A stretch of DNA of 64,000 nucleotides from Eretmocerus hayati. Taxonomy: Eukaryota > Arthropoda > Insecta > Hymenoptera > Aphelinidae. A program made the position numbers and the translations under genes. The notes below the pieces were generated by a model. That model was not told the DNA's origin. It did no database searches and was given only the letters and a program-made list of their open reading frames with translations. Below are positions 48,943 through 62,145 of this stretch, one piece after another; position 1 is the stretch's first letter; the number at the start of each line of letters is the position of its first letter. The DNA lies in NCBI GenBank assembly GCA_029851415.1, contig CM056743.1:23226905-23290904 (forward strand), written 5' to 3'.

Positions 48943-50860
48943 GCAAAATCTCAACTCATGGGTGCTGGATCATCCTCAACAATCACATGCACACGCGAGA
49001 AAAGTAATGAGGAGGCGCAGCAGTCACAAGTACGAGATAAGGTTTTCTCCAAAGGATCTGGACGACTTGTACGGATTTCCTGTCCAGGGGAACTAATTAT
49101 TATGAACTCTGCGCACCCCTCTTCAAACTCATTACCGACGCAAACGAGCAATGAGTCGGACGGAGCTAACAGCTCCGGATCTGCTACAACTAATCTCTCA
49201 CTCAAAAATGATCGAAATATGCAAATGGTCAGTGGCCGATTTATACTGCCGTGGAGGCGTTGCGCGAAGAAACACAACTTGTGCCCGTGTCCTTGGAATA
49301 TTCGTCTCGGGGCGGCCCATATTTGTATAACTCTCATACAGTAAAAGGAGCAGAGGAGTTCGGCTACCAGAGAGCGAATCGCCATTTCTATTATTACTGC
49401 GGGTACTCTGAGCTCCACTTCGACCACGGTCATAGCCTCTGTAACTACACCACGGTTCCTGAGATCCCCCAGTGGCCACGGATACTGCCTCTATGACTAG
49501 TAAGGGCATTCCGACTCCCACGACGAATATGGTCATTGGATACGTGATAAGTACAAGTACTCTGATCCTGATTACGAATACATCACTGCTTCCATAACTT
49601 CTACCGGTCTATGACCTATATCACCAATACGATTACTGTCTCCAAGACTTCGGACATTGCTTCTATGGCTACCAAGGGTGCTCCAACCCTCCCTATATGA
49701 CTACGATCGCTGCCTCCACAACTACTGCAGGCTTTTTGACCGTGAGTACGACTACGATTACAGCCATCATAACTATGGTCGTTGTTCACATGATTACTGC
49801 GGGCACTTCGACCTCCACTTTGGCCACGGTTACGGCTTCTGTAATTCCACCAAGGTTCCTCAGTTCCTCAACGGTCACGAATACTACTTCTCTGACTACT
49901 GGAAGCATTCCGACTTCACGACGAATAAGGTCACTGATTACGTGATTACTGCAGGTACTCTGACCCTGACTGAGACTACGACCCTGCCTCCATAACTTCA
50001 ACCGGTCTATGACCTATATCACTAATACGATTATTGTCTCAAAGACTTTGGCCATTGCTTCTATGGCTACCAAGGGTACTCCAACCCTCCCTATATGACT
50101 ACGATCGCTGCCTCCACAACTACTGCAGGTTCTCTGACTTCAAGTACAACTACGATTACAACCTCCATATCTACGGCTGTTGTTCCTATGACTACAGCGG
50201 GCACTTTGACCGCGATTTCGACCACGGTCACGGCCTCTGTAACTAGACAGATCCCTGAGTTCCTCAATGGTCATGGATACTACTTCTACGACTACTGAGA
50301 GCATTCCGACTTCCACGACGAATATGGTCACTGATTACGTGATTACTGCAGGTACTCTGACCATGATTACGACTACGACCCTGCTTCCATAACTACTACC
50401 AGTTTATGACCTATATCACCAATATGATTACTGACTTCAAGACATCGGTCATTGCTTCTATGGCTACCAAGGGTACTCCACCCCTCCCTCTACGACTACG
50501 ATCGTTGCCTCCACAACTGCTGCAGGCTTTTTGACCGTGAGTACGATTACGAATACAGCCATCATAACTACGGTCGTTGTTCACAAGATTACACCAAGGT
50601 CCTTCAGTTCCTCCACGGTCACAGATACTACTTCTATGACTACTGAGAGCATTCCGACTCCACGACGAATATGGTCACTGCTAGGTGATTAGTACAAGCA
50701 CCCTGACCCTAATTACGCCTACGGTCTCTGGCCCCACAACTATCTCCTATTGATACAACCTGTACTGTGACGTTCTCTATGATTTCGGTCGCTGTTCCCT
50801 CAATTACGTCGGGCTCTTCCTTCGCGGCAACAACTACGCACTCCGTCCCATACAAAAGAG
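48943..50860 (+). pseudogene. Thr/Ser-rich mucin-like coding repeats, frame broken
   Basis: From about 48943 to 49344 one frame reads a Ser/Asn-rich segment with a C-P-G motif (RLVRISCPGELIIMNSA) that faintly recalls the first strands of a galactose-binding (SUEL) lectin domain. That is a weak impression only. From about 49390 to 50860 every segment can be read as Thr/Ser-rich protein (STTTITA, TSTSTLATVTAS), but the frame changes repeatedly and each piece ends in a stop. Three units of about 398 bp, not a multiple of three, start near 49605, 50005 and 50405. This fits a mucin-type gene decayed by frameshifts, or a repeat grown in non-coding DNA from mucin sequence. Competing Tyr/Asp/His-rich frames are by-products of the ACTACGA composition. 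Confidence 0.4.
49605..50700. repeat. 398-bp tandem repeat, about 2.7 units
   Basis: Successive units begin TATGACCTATATCAC(C/T)AAT near 49608, 50008 and 50408 and share CTTCTATGGCTACCAAGGGT and GACTACGATCG. The last unit is internally shortened. Confidence 0.85.
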
Positions 50861-52021
50861 CATCGGAAGAAACATTGCCCTTCATGAACCTGGAGTCAAG
50901 GACCCTAAATACCCTTTGAAATTGATCTTGTTTTCATGTTTTAGACAATAGGGATCTGGCACGGTTCTATCTTAGCGTAACCTTACTCGGCTTACAGTTC
51001 AGTATCTTGGAATGTGGGTTTGATTTTGGAATGTGGGCGTAGGTTGTAATTCGTCAGATCGGGGAGGGGATCAATTGTCCATTTCGCGACAGTGCAAGAT
51101 CTCACGGTCCTATACGTCAATCGTATAGAAAAGGAATTCGTGTCCAAAGGGAAGCAGAGATAACCACAACTCTGCCACAGTCTGGCGGAATCGGATTTAG
51201 GCTCAAATTTTGTTCGTGGTCCGGATTCCCACAAGAGAATTGCAATCAAGCTTTACTCACAAATATGCATGTCACATAATAATCGGAAAAATGCGCGATT
51301 ACATGCACTGGGCAGAAAAACGATACCCTTCCTAAACTGAAAAAACTGCGCTGTGCTTTCCCAAACTACATCGACTACTCTCATATCCTAAGACTCTTTA
51401 TCAGATACCCATATTTCTTACATCGGAATGAGGGTAGCAAGGCCAAGAGAAGTGAAGAAAAGGGAGAAACGCAAGCTTCAAGAGTCTCCTTGAGAGTTGG
51501 AAAAATAGAGGAGACATACGCGATAGTTAACCTCCAAAAAGGAGCGAGAGGATCCCTCAAGTCTCACAAAAAGAGAAAAGTGTGAAAGAGAGTAGAAGGA
51601 AGCAAAGAAAAGGGATTACGCGGAAAAGGGTCGTCAAACTTTGCTGCCTCCTACACTATTATGTACACCCCCTGCAAAGCTGCATCGGTCCGACTCAGAG
51701 CTTCTTGGCACCCCTTTGTAGAGGGTTTTAGTATATAAGTATATATCCTTCGATTACGACCACGACTTTGTACGAGTTATAACCCGAACCACTAAACGAT
51801 TGAGAGATTCGCGACGACAAGAAGGGGCTGACTTGCTTTACATGTAGTATATATGTGTATATATATATATATAGACGAAGGAGGACGTAGTATCCCCTCT
51901 ATATTCTGAGATTGGTTGACGATGGGGTAGTATAGTATAAGAACTCGGTCTGTGGGGCAACAGGTGTGCACAATGCGCATAATGAATGCGGCACGCGTGG
52001 CAAAGCTCCTGCAATGTGATG

Positions 52022-52025
<4 letters not shown>

Positions 52026-52058
<33 letters not shown>
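52026..52058. repeat. (TA)n microsatellite
   Basis: An uninterrupted alternating TA tract. Confidence 0.9.
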
Positions 52059-52060
<2 letters not shown>

Positions 52061-53597
52061 TATGTATGTGTGGTGCAAGACGACGCACGTGAGTTTGTTG
52101 AGTCTGAAGTTTGGAAATCCTGTTTGCTATTGATGACTAACAGGGTTCACAAGAGCAAGTGGTTGAAGGGTTCCTTGTATTATTTGTGTGAGGAGAAGAT
52201 GATATAATAAAAGGTCTTCTGTGGGATTACACTGGGAATCGCATAGGGAAATGCGGTATGAAAGTGGAGTTATGTGTACGTGGAAAACTTTGTTAGACTG
52301 GGTCACGGGCCGACCCTGGTTCGTAGGATATCATAGGGGCTGAGTATCAAAACCTTCTGAAGCCTGTATCAAGTTTGCTATGAGTTTACGCATACTTTAC
52401 CATAATAATTTTGGGATTGTTGACGAGCTTGCAATAGGAATTATCTTTTTAGAAGAGCTATAGATCTGGTGACATGATGAATTTTTCTACAAGATAGGTA
52501 GTATTGAAAGCTTGAAACATTTTTACGTTTGGAATTACATTCCCTTTCATTGATTGAAAGTAAGTGCGAAGCTAGCTCAATTTGACGAATGGTTAGATTG
52601 ACATATCTTCAGTCACTTTTCTTGGAAATTTCTTAGATTTTACACATCTGCATTGAGAAATTTTCAGCTAGAAAAATGTGCCGATTGAGATGAGTTTCTG
52701 AACTTTTTCAGCAAATTAAAGCCTTTTCACACATGGGCGACGATGTTATTATGACGAGTTATTGTGGTAAAATTCTAGATTTTATAGTAAAAAAGTCACC
52801 ACAAATCGAAGTTGCGCACAGTAAAAATTTTTCACATCGGACTCTTACGTCATCTAACAGCCCGTGTGCAACTTTTTAGCACAAAACAGACAAAACCTTG
52901 ATCAAAATCTTCATTCAACTTGCCAAAATCAATTAATTGTCACGCTGAATTTCCGTATGTGATCAAGTCTTCGATTAAGGTCCCGATATAGGTTATAAAA
53001 CGTACTCTCAATCTACCTGGAGAATAGTCCTCTATCTTTTTCTCGAAAAATGGTCTAATTATCCCTTAAGTACTCGTGTATAGAGTCCCCAAATATTGTT
53101 AATAAGTTTCCCTACGGCCTTATGACAATGCGTAATGAAATTGAAAATTGAGCACTCAAACATAAAAAAAAACCCCTCCAACTGTCACAAATATACCGAT
53201 CTTTCACACAAATGGAATCAAAACCATTCATCAATACCCTCAGGGCCTTTCACACTCGATGCAAGCCAAGCGGCACGAAAATCACTACCCAATCCAACAA
53301 AAAAACCATCAAACCTTCCCTCACTGCATGACCAATCCTTCGTCGAAATAGCATCTCTCAAAAAATCGCCAACAGGCAGTAGCAATCGTCCGATCATCAC
53401 TGATGCTCGCTGATGCAGTTCACTGGCTCGCAATGACACCAGAATAGTCTATATAATACAAACCCCTTGTACTCACATTCTATATATCCATCTTTTTTTT
53501 TCACAGTTTCCAAATTCCAATCGCCAATACTGTGCATGTATCCTCCCTCGCGCATCATGCTTCCCCTAAAAAATATATTCTATATAGTCCTGCATGC

Positions 53598-53600
<3 letters not shown>

Positions 53601-53666
<66 letters not shown>
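53601..53666. repeat. (GT)33 microsatellite
   Basis: A perfect GT tract of 66 bases, long enough to be highly length-variable between individuals and able to adopt Z-DNA. Confidence 0.95.
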
Positions 53667-53670
<4 letters not shown>

Positions 53671-56339
53671 TCGATTTTCGTCTGTCTCTTCATCTCTGGT
53701 TTTATGTATTTTATACGGTTAGAGCACGCGATGTGTGATGCATCAGAGCAAGCCTTTTGCGCTCATTAAAAATTCTGCCCCAAAAGCTGTGTGATGGTCT
53801 GGTCTGGTCTGGTCCTACAGCCGCGTGTCCCACGCCGTTTATAAATAAATTTTGTCGTGCGTCCAAAAAAAAAGAGGGAAGAAGAAAAAAAAACCTCGCT
53901 GCGAGCAAGATATATATGTATAGAAAGGCAAAGTAGGAGTTGGGGCATGTCCTCTGTTTTGCGACAAGGGGTATATGCGCACGATTCTTTTTGCCCACGA
54001 GCAATATATATGTATGTGTGAGTGAGTGTGTGTGATAAGGATGCTGTAGGTTTTCAGTACTTACAAACATCACGTGCACATGTGTGTTAAATTTGAGCGA
54101 GATGTGGCAAAAGTACGAATAGAAAAGGTATTGTATTGGATTGTTACACCCGTCGTAATTTTTAAAAATTTTGTTCCTGAATCTCAATTTCAATTGTGCA
54201 TTTCAGTGTTAAAGCAATTCTAAGGTTACCCAACAATTCAATTCCATCCAAAATTTCTGGCACACGAGCTGAAATCTTTCAGTGAAATTCTAGCCAAATT
54301 TTAAAAACGAAAACAAAAAAAAATTGTGCAAAATTTCGAACCCGCACCGGCGCGGGGCGCCGCTGGTGCCTATCACTCGCGAACTTTTTCGATTGGTCGA
54401 GTATTCCATATCGCGAGAGAGGCGCTTATCCCTGTAGCTCTAAAATTTTTTCCCCCTTGCAGAGCTTTTTCAGTCTCTCTCTCTCTCTTTCATATCAGCT
54501 CGATCCTCGCGAATTTTTTTCAACTCATGCATACAGCACCATCGAACCAGTCAAGTCTCTTTTATTCTCTCTTTCCACTTTCATTCGTTCGACAGGGGAT
54601 TTTTGGTGGTATATAGAAATAGAGAAAGGCAAAACTGTGAACTGAGAAAAAGAGTAAATGCAAAGAGCACAAGAAACAAGAAAAAATAAAAATTGTTCGA
54701 CCAATGAGAGTGTAGGAGATACGAAACGAACGCATAGAGGGGAAAGAAATTTTGGTGGAAGGGGGGGGGGTCTGGAATATATAGAAAGAGAAGAGGAGGA
54801 TGAATATATACAGATATAAAATGGAATGAAAAAAAAAAAGATCTGACAACGTCGCGGAAGGTTTTTTTTTACCGCGCATCCTAGCATCAAAGCTCAAAAC
54901 CCATCCACCATCAACGGGTTACTATTGTAGTATAGAAACCATTTACCCTATATATTCACGAACTGCAAGAGAGTTTGATGCTGCGATGATGATGTGCGAA
55001 ATAGTCCCGTGAGGGTGAAACGAAAGAGAGAAAGTGAAATGACGATGATGGTTTTGTACGATAGCCCCGGTTAGTATTTAAGCGTTGAGCTGGTGTGCGC
55101 CATAGAAAAAAAGAGTTGGCAGAGCTTTGCAAACACGAAAAAAAAAGCTTCGCATGACCCCAATGATAATCGAGAGGACAACTGTTGATTCGGTTTGTGT
55201 GAGGGGAAAAATAGAGTTGAATCTCTCGGCTTTAAATTCGAGGGTGTGCTTTTTATTTGACAATGATTGCGGTTTCAGGGTCATTGGTGTGTTTTTCTGC
55301 TTGAATTTATGGGATATGGGGATGAATGATTTGATGTCAGTTTAGTAAAGTTGATAAATGGTGGGCAGTATTTCCACATTTTATATTTTATTGGGATAGG
55401 TTCGGGCCTATGATATTCCTCGTTTGGTTATCTGAAAAAGTTGTATCATTTGATTTTTTTGTGATGGATTCTAGGAGTTAATTGATTCTCACAAACCAAA
55501 AGAAAGCTCGCGTAACAAAAATTGTTCATGTGAAGCTTGTTGATAGAATGATGCATTTAAATGTCATCATGCTAGAGGTATATCGTGCGATAGAACCGAG
55601 CGGTTTTGGAATATCTTACATAATTCCAGAGTACCCTCGGAGTTTTTCTGAAATCTCAATCATGGAACGGTGAGATGCATAAAATTTCGAATTATAGCGT
55701 GGATCCTGATCAATCAGTTTTTGATGATTAGTGAATATTTTATGAAGAATACAATGGACACACAAATCAAAAAATTACGCCAAATAAACTCGGCAAAACT
55801 CGAATTTCCGATGTATGTAAGCGATTTACCATTTCCATTGATAAGAAGTGAAAAGCTATCCAAGATTCCCCATATGGTTGAGAATCAAGTCGTAAACGAC
55901 TGAAAATGAAACATAATATATGTCAGAAATCTATAATCTGGAGCTCTGGCCACAGACATGGGACCTAAATTTTGATATTTTCCATCGCGCAATAAGACTG
56001 CTGCCAGTACAAATGGTAGTTGTGAAAAAACGATTGATGATCGAGGTTCATAAATAATTCATGACATACGATAAATCAATGAATCAATTAATTAGTGTCA
56101 GATAATTAACTAACGAACCTCAGTTCGATCAATAGACCTGTCCGACTGATTAGTCACTCACTCACCAACTTGTATACTGACCCATCTGACCACCAACCTA
56201 CCCACCTAGCAAATCTCCTACGCAACCACTCATAACCCATATGGCCGCGTACTTTATTTTACCTCCTCTACATATTATCGAAAAGATTGATAATATATTC
56301 AGCAATGATCAATTTCTGATAGTGAAAGTATCGACTCAC

Positions 56340-56700
56340 TCATTCTTATTCCCATTCCCACTACATCTCCCAACACTCGACTCCGAATTACTATCTCCCA
56401 TTTCCCATCTTTCATCTCTGATCTTCCATTTCCGATCTCTCAACCTCCATCTTCCATCTCCCAACCCCATCTCCCGAATCCTATCTTCTATTCCCACTCT
56501 CCCAAATTTCATATTCCATCACCCATCTACCAACTTCCATCTCTACATCTCCTAACTCCCATAATCCATCTCCCAAATCAGACCTTGCATTTTCCATCTC
56601 CCGAATCCCGAATCCCATCTCCCATCTTCTATCTCCGAAGTCCCATCTCCCAACTCCCATTTTCCAATCCCCATCTCCCATCTCCCGAATTTCATATTCG
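56340..56700. repeat. Pyrimidine minisatellite (TCCCATCTCCCAA-type)
   Basis: Imperfect repeats of CCATCTCCCA / ATCTCCCATTTCC words of about 7 and 14 bp run for about 360 bp. Open frames on both strands here (for example a Leu/Pro/Ser-rich one) follow from the repeat. Confidence 0.85.
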
Positions 56701-57295
56701 CAGTCATCATCATGTATGGAATCATGAAAATGGAAGAACCCGATTATCTGGTGGCGATATTAACCATGAATCAACGCAAGCCAACCAGTCGGAACGATGT
56801 GAGATAACTCATCATCCCGAGAGTCGAGCTCAAATCGACCGAATACCCATCGAAGTATCAAGGTACTCTGCTCTCACCCATCGTCGCCATCATCATCCAA
56901 GCAACGCTCACGCCATCATATGCTCAAGCTGGCTTCCCAGCATGCTCACTTCCAATCTACCTGTCTCGTCTCCCGAGTAGCTTTTCTTTTCGTCATTAGG
57001 TATTTAGTTGACATATCATATCTGTGATAAGAATCTGTGACTGTAGATAACCATGACAAAATAGTTCCGATACTTTTATTTCCATACGTGATGGACACTT
57101 CCGCGTAACTTATTATATGAAAGCAAGTAAAAGACTGATTGGTAGTAGTCAATAATTTGTACGGAACTGTATTTTTTGTGTTATTGCCAACAAACAGAAT
57201 AAAAGTTTATCTTATCTTATCTCCCATCTCCATTCCCATCCACGTCGATCAATCCATCAATCCATCCACGCATTTATCCAACTAAGGGTGTGTCC

Positions 57296-57508
57296 ATAAA
57301 TAGCGCAGCTCATGGAACACGCGCTTGCACTCACTTCGCCGGCCCATTTGCTTCCCATTCCTCGAAAATTTCTGAAAGTGGTCACATTTCTATAATTTCA
57401 CCATAATCCCATGCATCAAAAGATTGTGATGCATATAGGCCGTCTTAGTGAGCTATAGCGCGTGTGCCGTGAGCTGTGCCATGCGCTGCGCTATTTGTGG
57501 ACACACCC
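57296..57508. mobile_element. 213-bp MITE with TAA duplication (PIF/Harbinger-like)
   Basis: GGGTGTGTCCATAAATAGCG at the left is mirrored by CGCTATTTGTGGACACACCC at the right, with TAA on both sides (57293-57295, 57509-57511). Inner arms share CTCATGGAACACGCGC / GCGCGTGTGCCGTGAG. A 3-bp TWA target and GGG ends fit PIF/Harbinger. Confidence 0.8.
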
Positions 57509-57511
57509 TAA

Positions 57512-59590
57512 GTACCCATCACCCATCCGCTTACCCACTCTACTTCACCCCTTCTACATGGGCAACCCGATACGTGGGATCGGGACGGACAAATTTTGGC
57601 TAAGCTGTTAATTATCATAACAATATAATTATTGTAGTGTAGTATAATATGAAACTGAAACTGACACTCACATTCAATTCTGTTCGTCAGTGAGTTCATT
57701 TCACAGGTCCCCTAACGAGAAAGTTGAATCAATCTCATTCAAATTGATTTTCCAATCATCATGAACAAATATACTCATTCGAAAATAGATCTCATAGTCA
57801 CGAATTCCTTTTGTATCTACTTTGACAATGTCAAAATTTCAAAATATTAGATTCAATGGGGAGGGAAGCCTCGGGGATCAATCTCATCTACCAGATGAAA
57901 TTCTCAGATCAAATTCATTAAACGAATGAGCTTTCACTCGACGATGCAGTGAACGAGCCTTTTGAAACCCAAGAGTTTCAAAATCAAATCGAACGAACAT
58001 GAATGCCTCCAGATCCGGGATTCCTTCTCTTTTCTCATTCGTTTTATTCATTATTTCGCGCACGAATGAGCGCGACGAGGGTATCTTTAATTAAAAGCGA
58101 GCATGGTTCAAAAACGAGAGTGGAAGATACTATGTGCATGCTCTTCAGAATCAGCATCACGCCAGGGCTGATGTGCCTTAATCGCGTGACCGGGATCGAA
58201 GTGCGAAGGCTCAGAAAATGGAATAATTAGAAAGAATTAATAGCGATTGCATCCTAACCGAATCGCGTGATTAGACGCACCGCTTCAACATTGGGCCAGA
58301 CTCGATTTGACCCACATGTTTTAGCCTATTCAATTATTTTTTCACTTCTTTTTTTTCGTTATTCACGCTGCAACACAGGCTTTTTTGGCCAGTTGTACTT
58401 AGATATGCGTACAAATATTGAAGTGTGAAGGTGATGAGGAATGGGTTTTCGGCGTCTGCTCGATTTACATATAGCTGCAAAGAAATGTATCTGATTTATA
58501 CTCAGAAGAGCAAAATTTTGGAAAGATTTCACATGGATGCCCGCTTGGATTTTTTTTGCCAGCCGGATGTAATTTCAAATAAATCGTACTAATAGAATTC
58601 GTTTAAACTCGATATAGTAGGCTAATCTCATATTCAAAATGGGTATCTCGTTCTTGCGAGTACGTTTTTTATGACCGTGAAATTTGGTTCCAATCACATA
58701 TTACTACATTTTCAAATATTAGATCAAATGAGCGCTGGATTTGGTCGTTTCAAACTTTAGTCCATGGCAAAAAAGACATGGTTTCTAATTTTGGTAATAA
58801 TTACCTGAACAAATTTTGCTCAGCAGTGAATACATTTTGGTTTATGAACTTCAAAGTTAATGATTTCATTTTCTATGTAAAAAAATACAGGAAAAAATCT
58901 TTTCTCCCTATAGGCTGGATGAATAAATATGCTCTATTCTGCCACTGGGCAAAAACAATACACTACATTACCAGTTCTATAGTAACATGGACGATATGCA
59001 GACTTAAAATTAGAATCCATTTATTCACCTTTGGTAATTTATTCCCATGATATTCATCTACGTGATGATGTTTCATTTCATGCAGACTAAAGTCTTATTG
59101 TTCTGAACTCATGTGAAAAATACATCCAATAGAGAGAATCATGAGAGGAAAATTATGTCAAAAGAATTATTGAATACACTCTTTTATCAATACAGTCAAA
59201 AACTGATCACACTAATTATTATTCAAGAAAGAATACTTAGCTCTCACGCCAAGACTACACCTGGAGACACACTACTTTATTGAGACGATTCAACACCTCG
59301 TGTGCAATTGGCCTACTATGCGGAAATAATGCTGCCATGGGCGTTTTGAGGAAAAATTCCAAAATACTTCATCCAACGTGTTTCATCAATACAATAATAT
59401 GAGTCGTTTTAAAAGACCAAATAATCTCCTTATGAAGTAGAGAATTCCTCGAGTACACTTGAAAATTGAGATGCCTATCGTTATTACTCGAGAACATAGA
59501 ACAACTTTTTCGAAAATACGTCTTCCGATCCCAGAAGCTAAATTCTGAGCGATTTGTTGCTATGAAAATTTGCTCTCTGAAAATCAATAA
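57512..59590. other. No supported gene
   Basis: AT-rich sequence with scattered short open frames and no repeats that I could recognise. Confidence 0.4.
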
Positions 59591-60934
59591 TGACGGATCA
59601 CTATCGTTCCGAAGTTCGTATATACTTGCAAATAAGAAGTTCCGATTTGAAGATTCTGTTCTTCCGGCCTCGTTGGTCCAAAACAGCTTCAATTTAGCTC
59701 ATTTTGTAGCTTTTTTCGTGTTCTTCAATAACTTTTTGGGTTATTTTTTCGCGTAACAAGACAGGTGGTTCGGTAGGTCAAGTCAAAAACTTGGAAAAAA
59801 TCCATAAAAATTTGGTCAACTTTCAAACCTTTGCAAATCAGGCATGAAAAAATGAATCGAAATGATCCAAAGAGCATCTGATGGTGGCAGCCAAAAGCTT
59901 CAACACCCGTTTTTCAAAGTTATTGAAGGTCGTTCCTGATCCAAGATATGACGGTCTCTATCACGAAAGATTCCTCTCAAACAATGGACCGGATTGAGGA
60001 ATCGTAAGAAGACTCATATTTGATCTGGTATAAGCATTTTTCTAGGTTCCTCACAACAACAATGAAGAAGAACTTAACCAAAAGTTGGAGAAATATCAAT
60101 GTCAGCCCAATTCCTTCAACGATAATAAATATCGTGGTTTTTCGAGAAAAATTTTCCTCAACAAAACAGTCACATTTCGGATCAGAAACAACCTAGTATG
60201 ATTTTTAGAAAGAGATTTTGGAACTCTCGACTTCTTAAGTCGAGTGAGTAAGCCTCGAAAGGACGCTTTCTTCCAGAAGTCAGGACTAAACTCTTCCAAA
60301 CTGTGCAGATTTGGGTTCAAATGATAGGTGATTCGCCCAATAATCAATACTAATGGAAATTATTATTCAAGAAATTGTGGGAATCCATAATTAAATAAAC
60401 AACAAAAACATGTATTCTCTCGACCTTTTTCCGGGTTTTCCACTTCAAGTTGGAAATATTGGGTTTTCGGGAGAACTTGGGGAGAAGTGATTCGTAGATC
60501 TTTAAAAGATCTACACAAATAGTACCTACACTTTTCCTCGTAAGATGTCATTTTCTTGGAGTTATTCTTGATCGAAATTATAATCGGATTTGTTTGAATG
60601 AATCTGCTAAAACTGTTCATAACGGGTTCCAAATTATTTCTACAAGATAATTGAGTCAATTTTGAAGAAAAAAGGTCTATTGGTATTTTTTTCTAGCTTT
60701 GATCGTTTTCAAGTGATGAAACAAGCAAATTTCGCGACTTCCAACTCCAAGTGTAGTCATGACAGCACCGCATTTAGGGTTGCAGGTCGCAAAATATGTT
60801 TCTTTTATTACTGAAAAACGATCGAACTTAGGAAAAATACCAAGAGACATATAGAAGTTGGCGTCTTGTCGATCTTGGAGGACGGTAAGGTTCAATCAAT
60901 GCCCAAAATTTCGTGATGGAAATTTTGTTACGAC

Positions 60935-60970
60935 GTTTCGTCCACAAAGTCTTAATGGACCTCATCAGGC
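60935..60970 (-). ncRNA. Hammerhead-ribozyme-like core, left arm
   Basis: The minus strand reads CCTGATGAGGTCC, a 13-nt loop, then GGACGAAACGTCG. This supplies the CUGAUGA box, a GUCC/GGAC stem II and the GAAAC box in the right order. There is one extra G after CUGAUGA, stem I is weak and stem III is nearly absent. Activity is doubtful, but the arrangement is shared with the other arm. Confidence 0.35.
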
Positions 60971-61072
60971 TTAGATTTTTGTTATCCATTAGATCGTCAT
61001 GGTACATTTACCCTCCAGTACTAGATTGCTCAAAAATTATCATGATGATCTAAAGAATAACAAAAACCTAAG

Positions 61073-61110
61073 CCTAATGAGGTCAACGAAATTTTGTGGA
61101 CGAAACGTCG
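61073..61110 (+). ncRNA. Hammerhead-ribozyme-like core, right arm
   Basis: The plus strand reads CCTAATGAGGTC, loop, GTGGACGAAACGTCG. The conserved G of CUGAUGA is A here, which should inactivate a ribozyme. Otherwise it matches the left-arm copy. Confidence 0.3.
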
Positions 61111-61931
61111 TATTAAAATTTTCATCATGAAATTTTGAGAATTGATTTCATTCCCTACCGTCCTTCAAGATCGACAAGACGCTAACTTCTATATTTATCG
61201 TCAAGGACGGAAAATCTACAGCATTTCTCATGATACCAAGACACCTTTTATCTTCAAAATTGACTCAATTATCCCAGAAGAATAGTTTGAACTCGTTAAG
61301 AACAATTTTAGCGAATCTGTTTCAACAAGTTCGATTATAACTTTGATCAAGAATAATTCGAAAAGGATGCAATTTACGGGGACAAGGGAAAAAAATTACT
61401 CTCCTCGATCTTCTGAAAATCTACAAATTACTTCTCCCTACCTTCCTCGATAAACCAATATCTTTCGACTTATAATGGAAAACCTGAAGGAATGTCAAAA
61501 AAGCATGTCTTTATTGTTTATTTATACCTTCCCCAATTTTTGAACAATATATCTTATTAATATTGATTTTTGGATACACCATCTATCATTTGAGCCCAAA
61601 ACTGGACGATTTCGCAGGGTTCAGCCATGTAGTGAATGAATTCAGGAGCTTACTCACTCAACTATTTCGGATGCTTTTAAAATCATCTCAATCCATCATT
61701 CTGACTTGTAGAGCTCTGAGTGCTGGTCCAATTTCTATGAATTGTTCAAGGATTCGACTGGACTAACTAAAAACTTATTTTGCCGTACGGAAAAGTTCCC
61801 ACAAAGTTCTTGAAGTACTTGGAGGAAGCTAATACAAAATGATGTGAATTAAAGTCTCTTTGAACCAACGAAGCCGGAGAAATCGAATATTCCAATTTGG
61901 ACTCCTCATTTTTAAGTGTATAGAACTTTTT

Positions 61932-62145
61932 CGGCACACTGGCATCAAGAGCCTATGGTTTCCGCCCCGATCCCGGGGCAGAAAATGCCGCTATATGCCG
62001 CCCAGGCCAGAAATCGAGTGATCATGCGCAGTAGCCCTCGGGCCACTACATTGCATGCTCCGACGTTTTCTAACCTGTACGACGGAGTGCCATTTTGCCC
62101 CGACATCGGGTAGGAAAGCATAGAATTTCGATACAAGTGTCACCG
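61932..62145. mobile_element. Decayed MITE
   Basis: CACACTGGCATCAAGAGCCT is loosely mirrored by AGAATTTCGATACAAGTGT. Further in, CCCCGATCCCGGGGCA pairs with TGCCCCGACATCGGG. It cuts into or abuts the end of the large palindrome. Boundaries are approximate. Confidence 0.5.

Larger units (their letters stand above)
50861..56330. other. Gene-poor stretch with microsatellites
   Basis: It contains a TA tract at 52026-52058 and the long GT tract at 53601-53666, plus short poly-A and poly-G runs around 54740-54840. Open frames at 53711-54193 and 54525-54897 are C/T- or TA-rich and overlap on both strands. Two frames at 55482-55903 have no recognised family. Confidence 0.4.
59590..61935. mobile_element. 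Old 2.3-kb palindrome (two head-to-head element copies)
   Basis: The centre of symmetry is near 61028. The left arm extends to about 59590 and the right to about 61935. Matching landmarks include CCAACGA(A/G)GCCGGA at 59667 (inverse) and 61867, TTGACTCAATTAT at 60650 (inverse) and 61260, and GATCGACAAGACG at about 60870 (inverse) and 61170. The right arm is about 500 bp shorter because of deletions. Identity is lower than in the other foldbacks. No intact gene remains. Two copies in inverted contact, with a hammerhead-like core beside the junction, recall Penelope-like retroelements, but no reverse transcriptase was seen. Confidence 0.6.

Noticed and set aside
48951..49433. 160-codon minus-strand frame
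   Set aside because: Antisense to the Ser-rich segment, with no domain and no splice or promoter support.
49657..49995. Tyr/Asp/His-rich 112-codon frame repeated in each 398-bp unit
   Set aside because: It is the shifted reading of ACTACGA-rich repeats. The Thr/Ser frame is the more protein-like one, and both are broken.
53711..54193. 160-codon minus-strand frame next to the GT microsatellite
   Set aside because: Low-complexity, with no motif and runs of Phe/Leu/Tyr from A/T-rich DNA.
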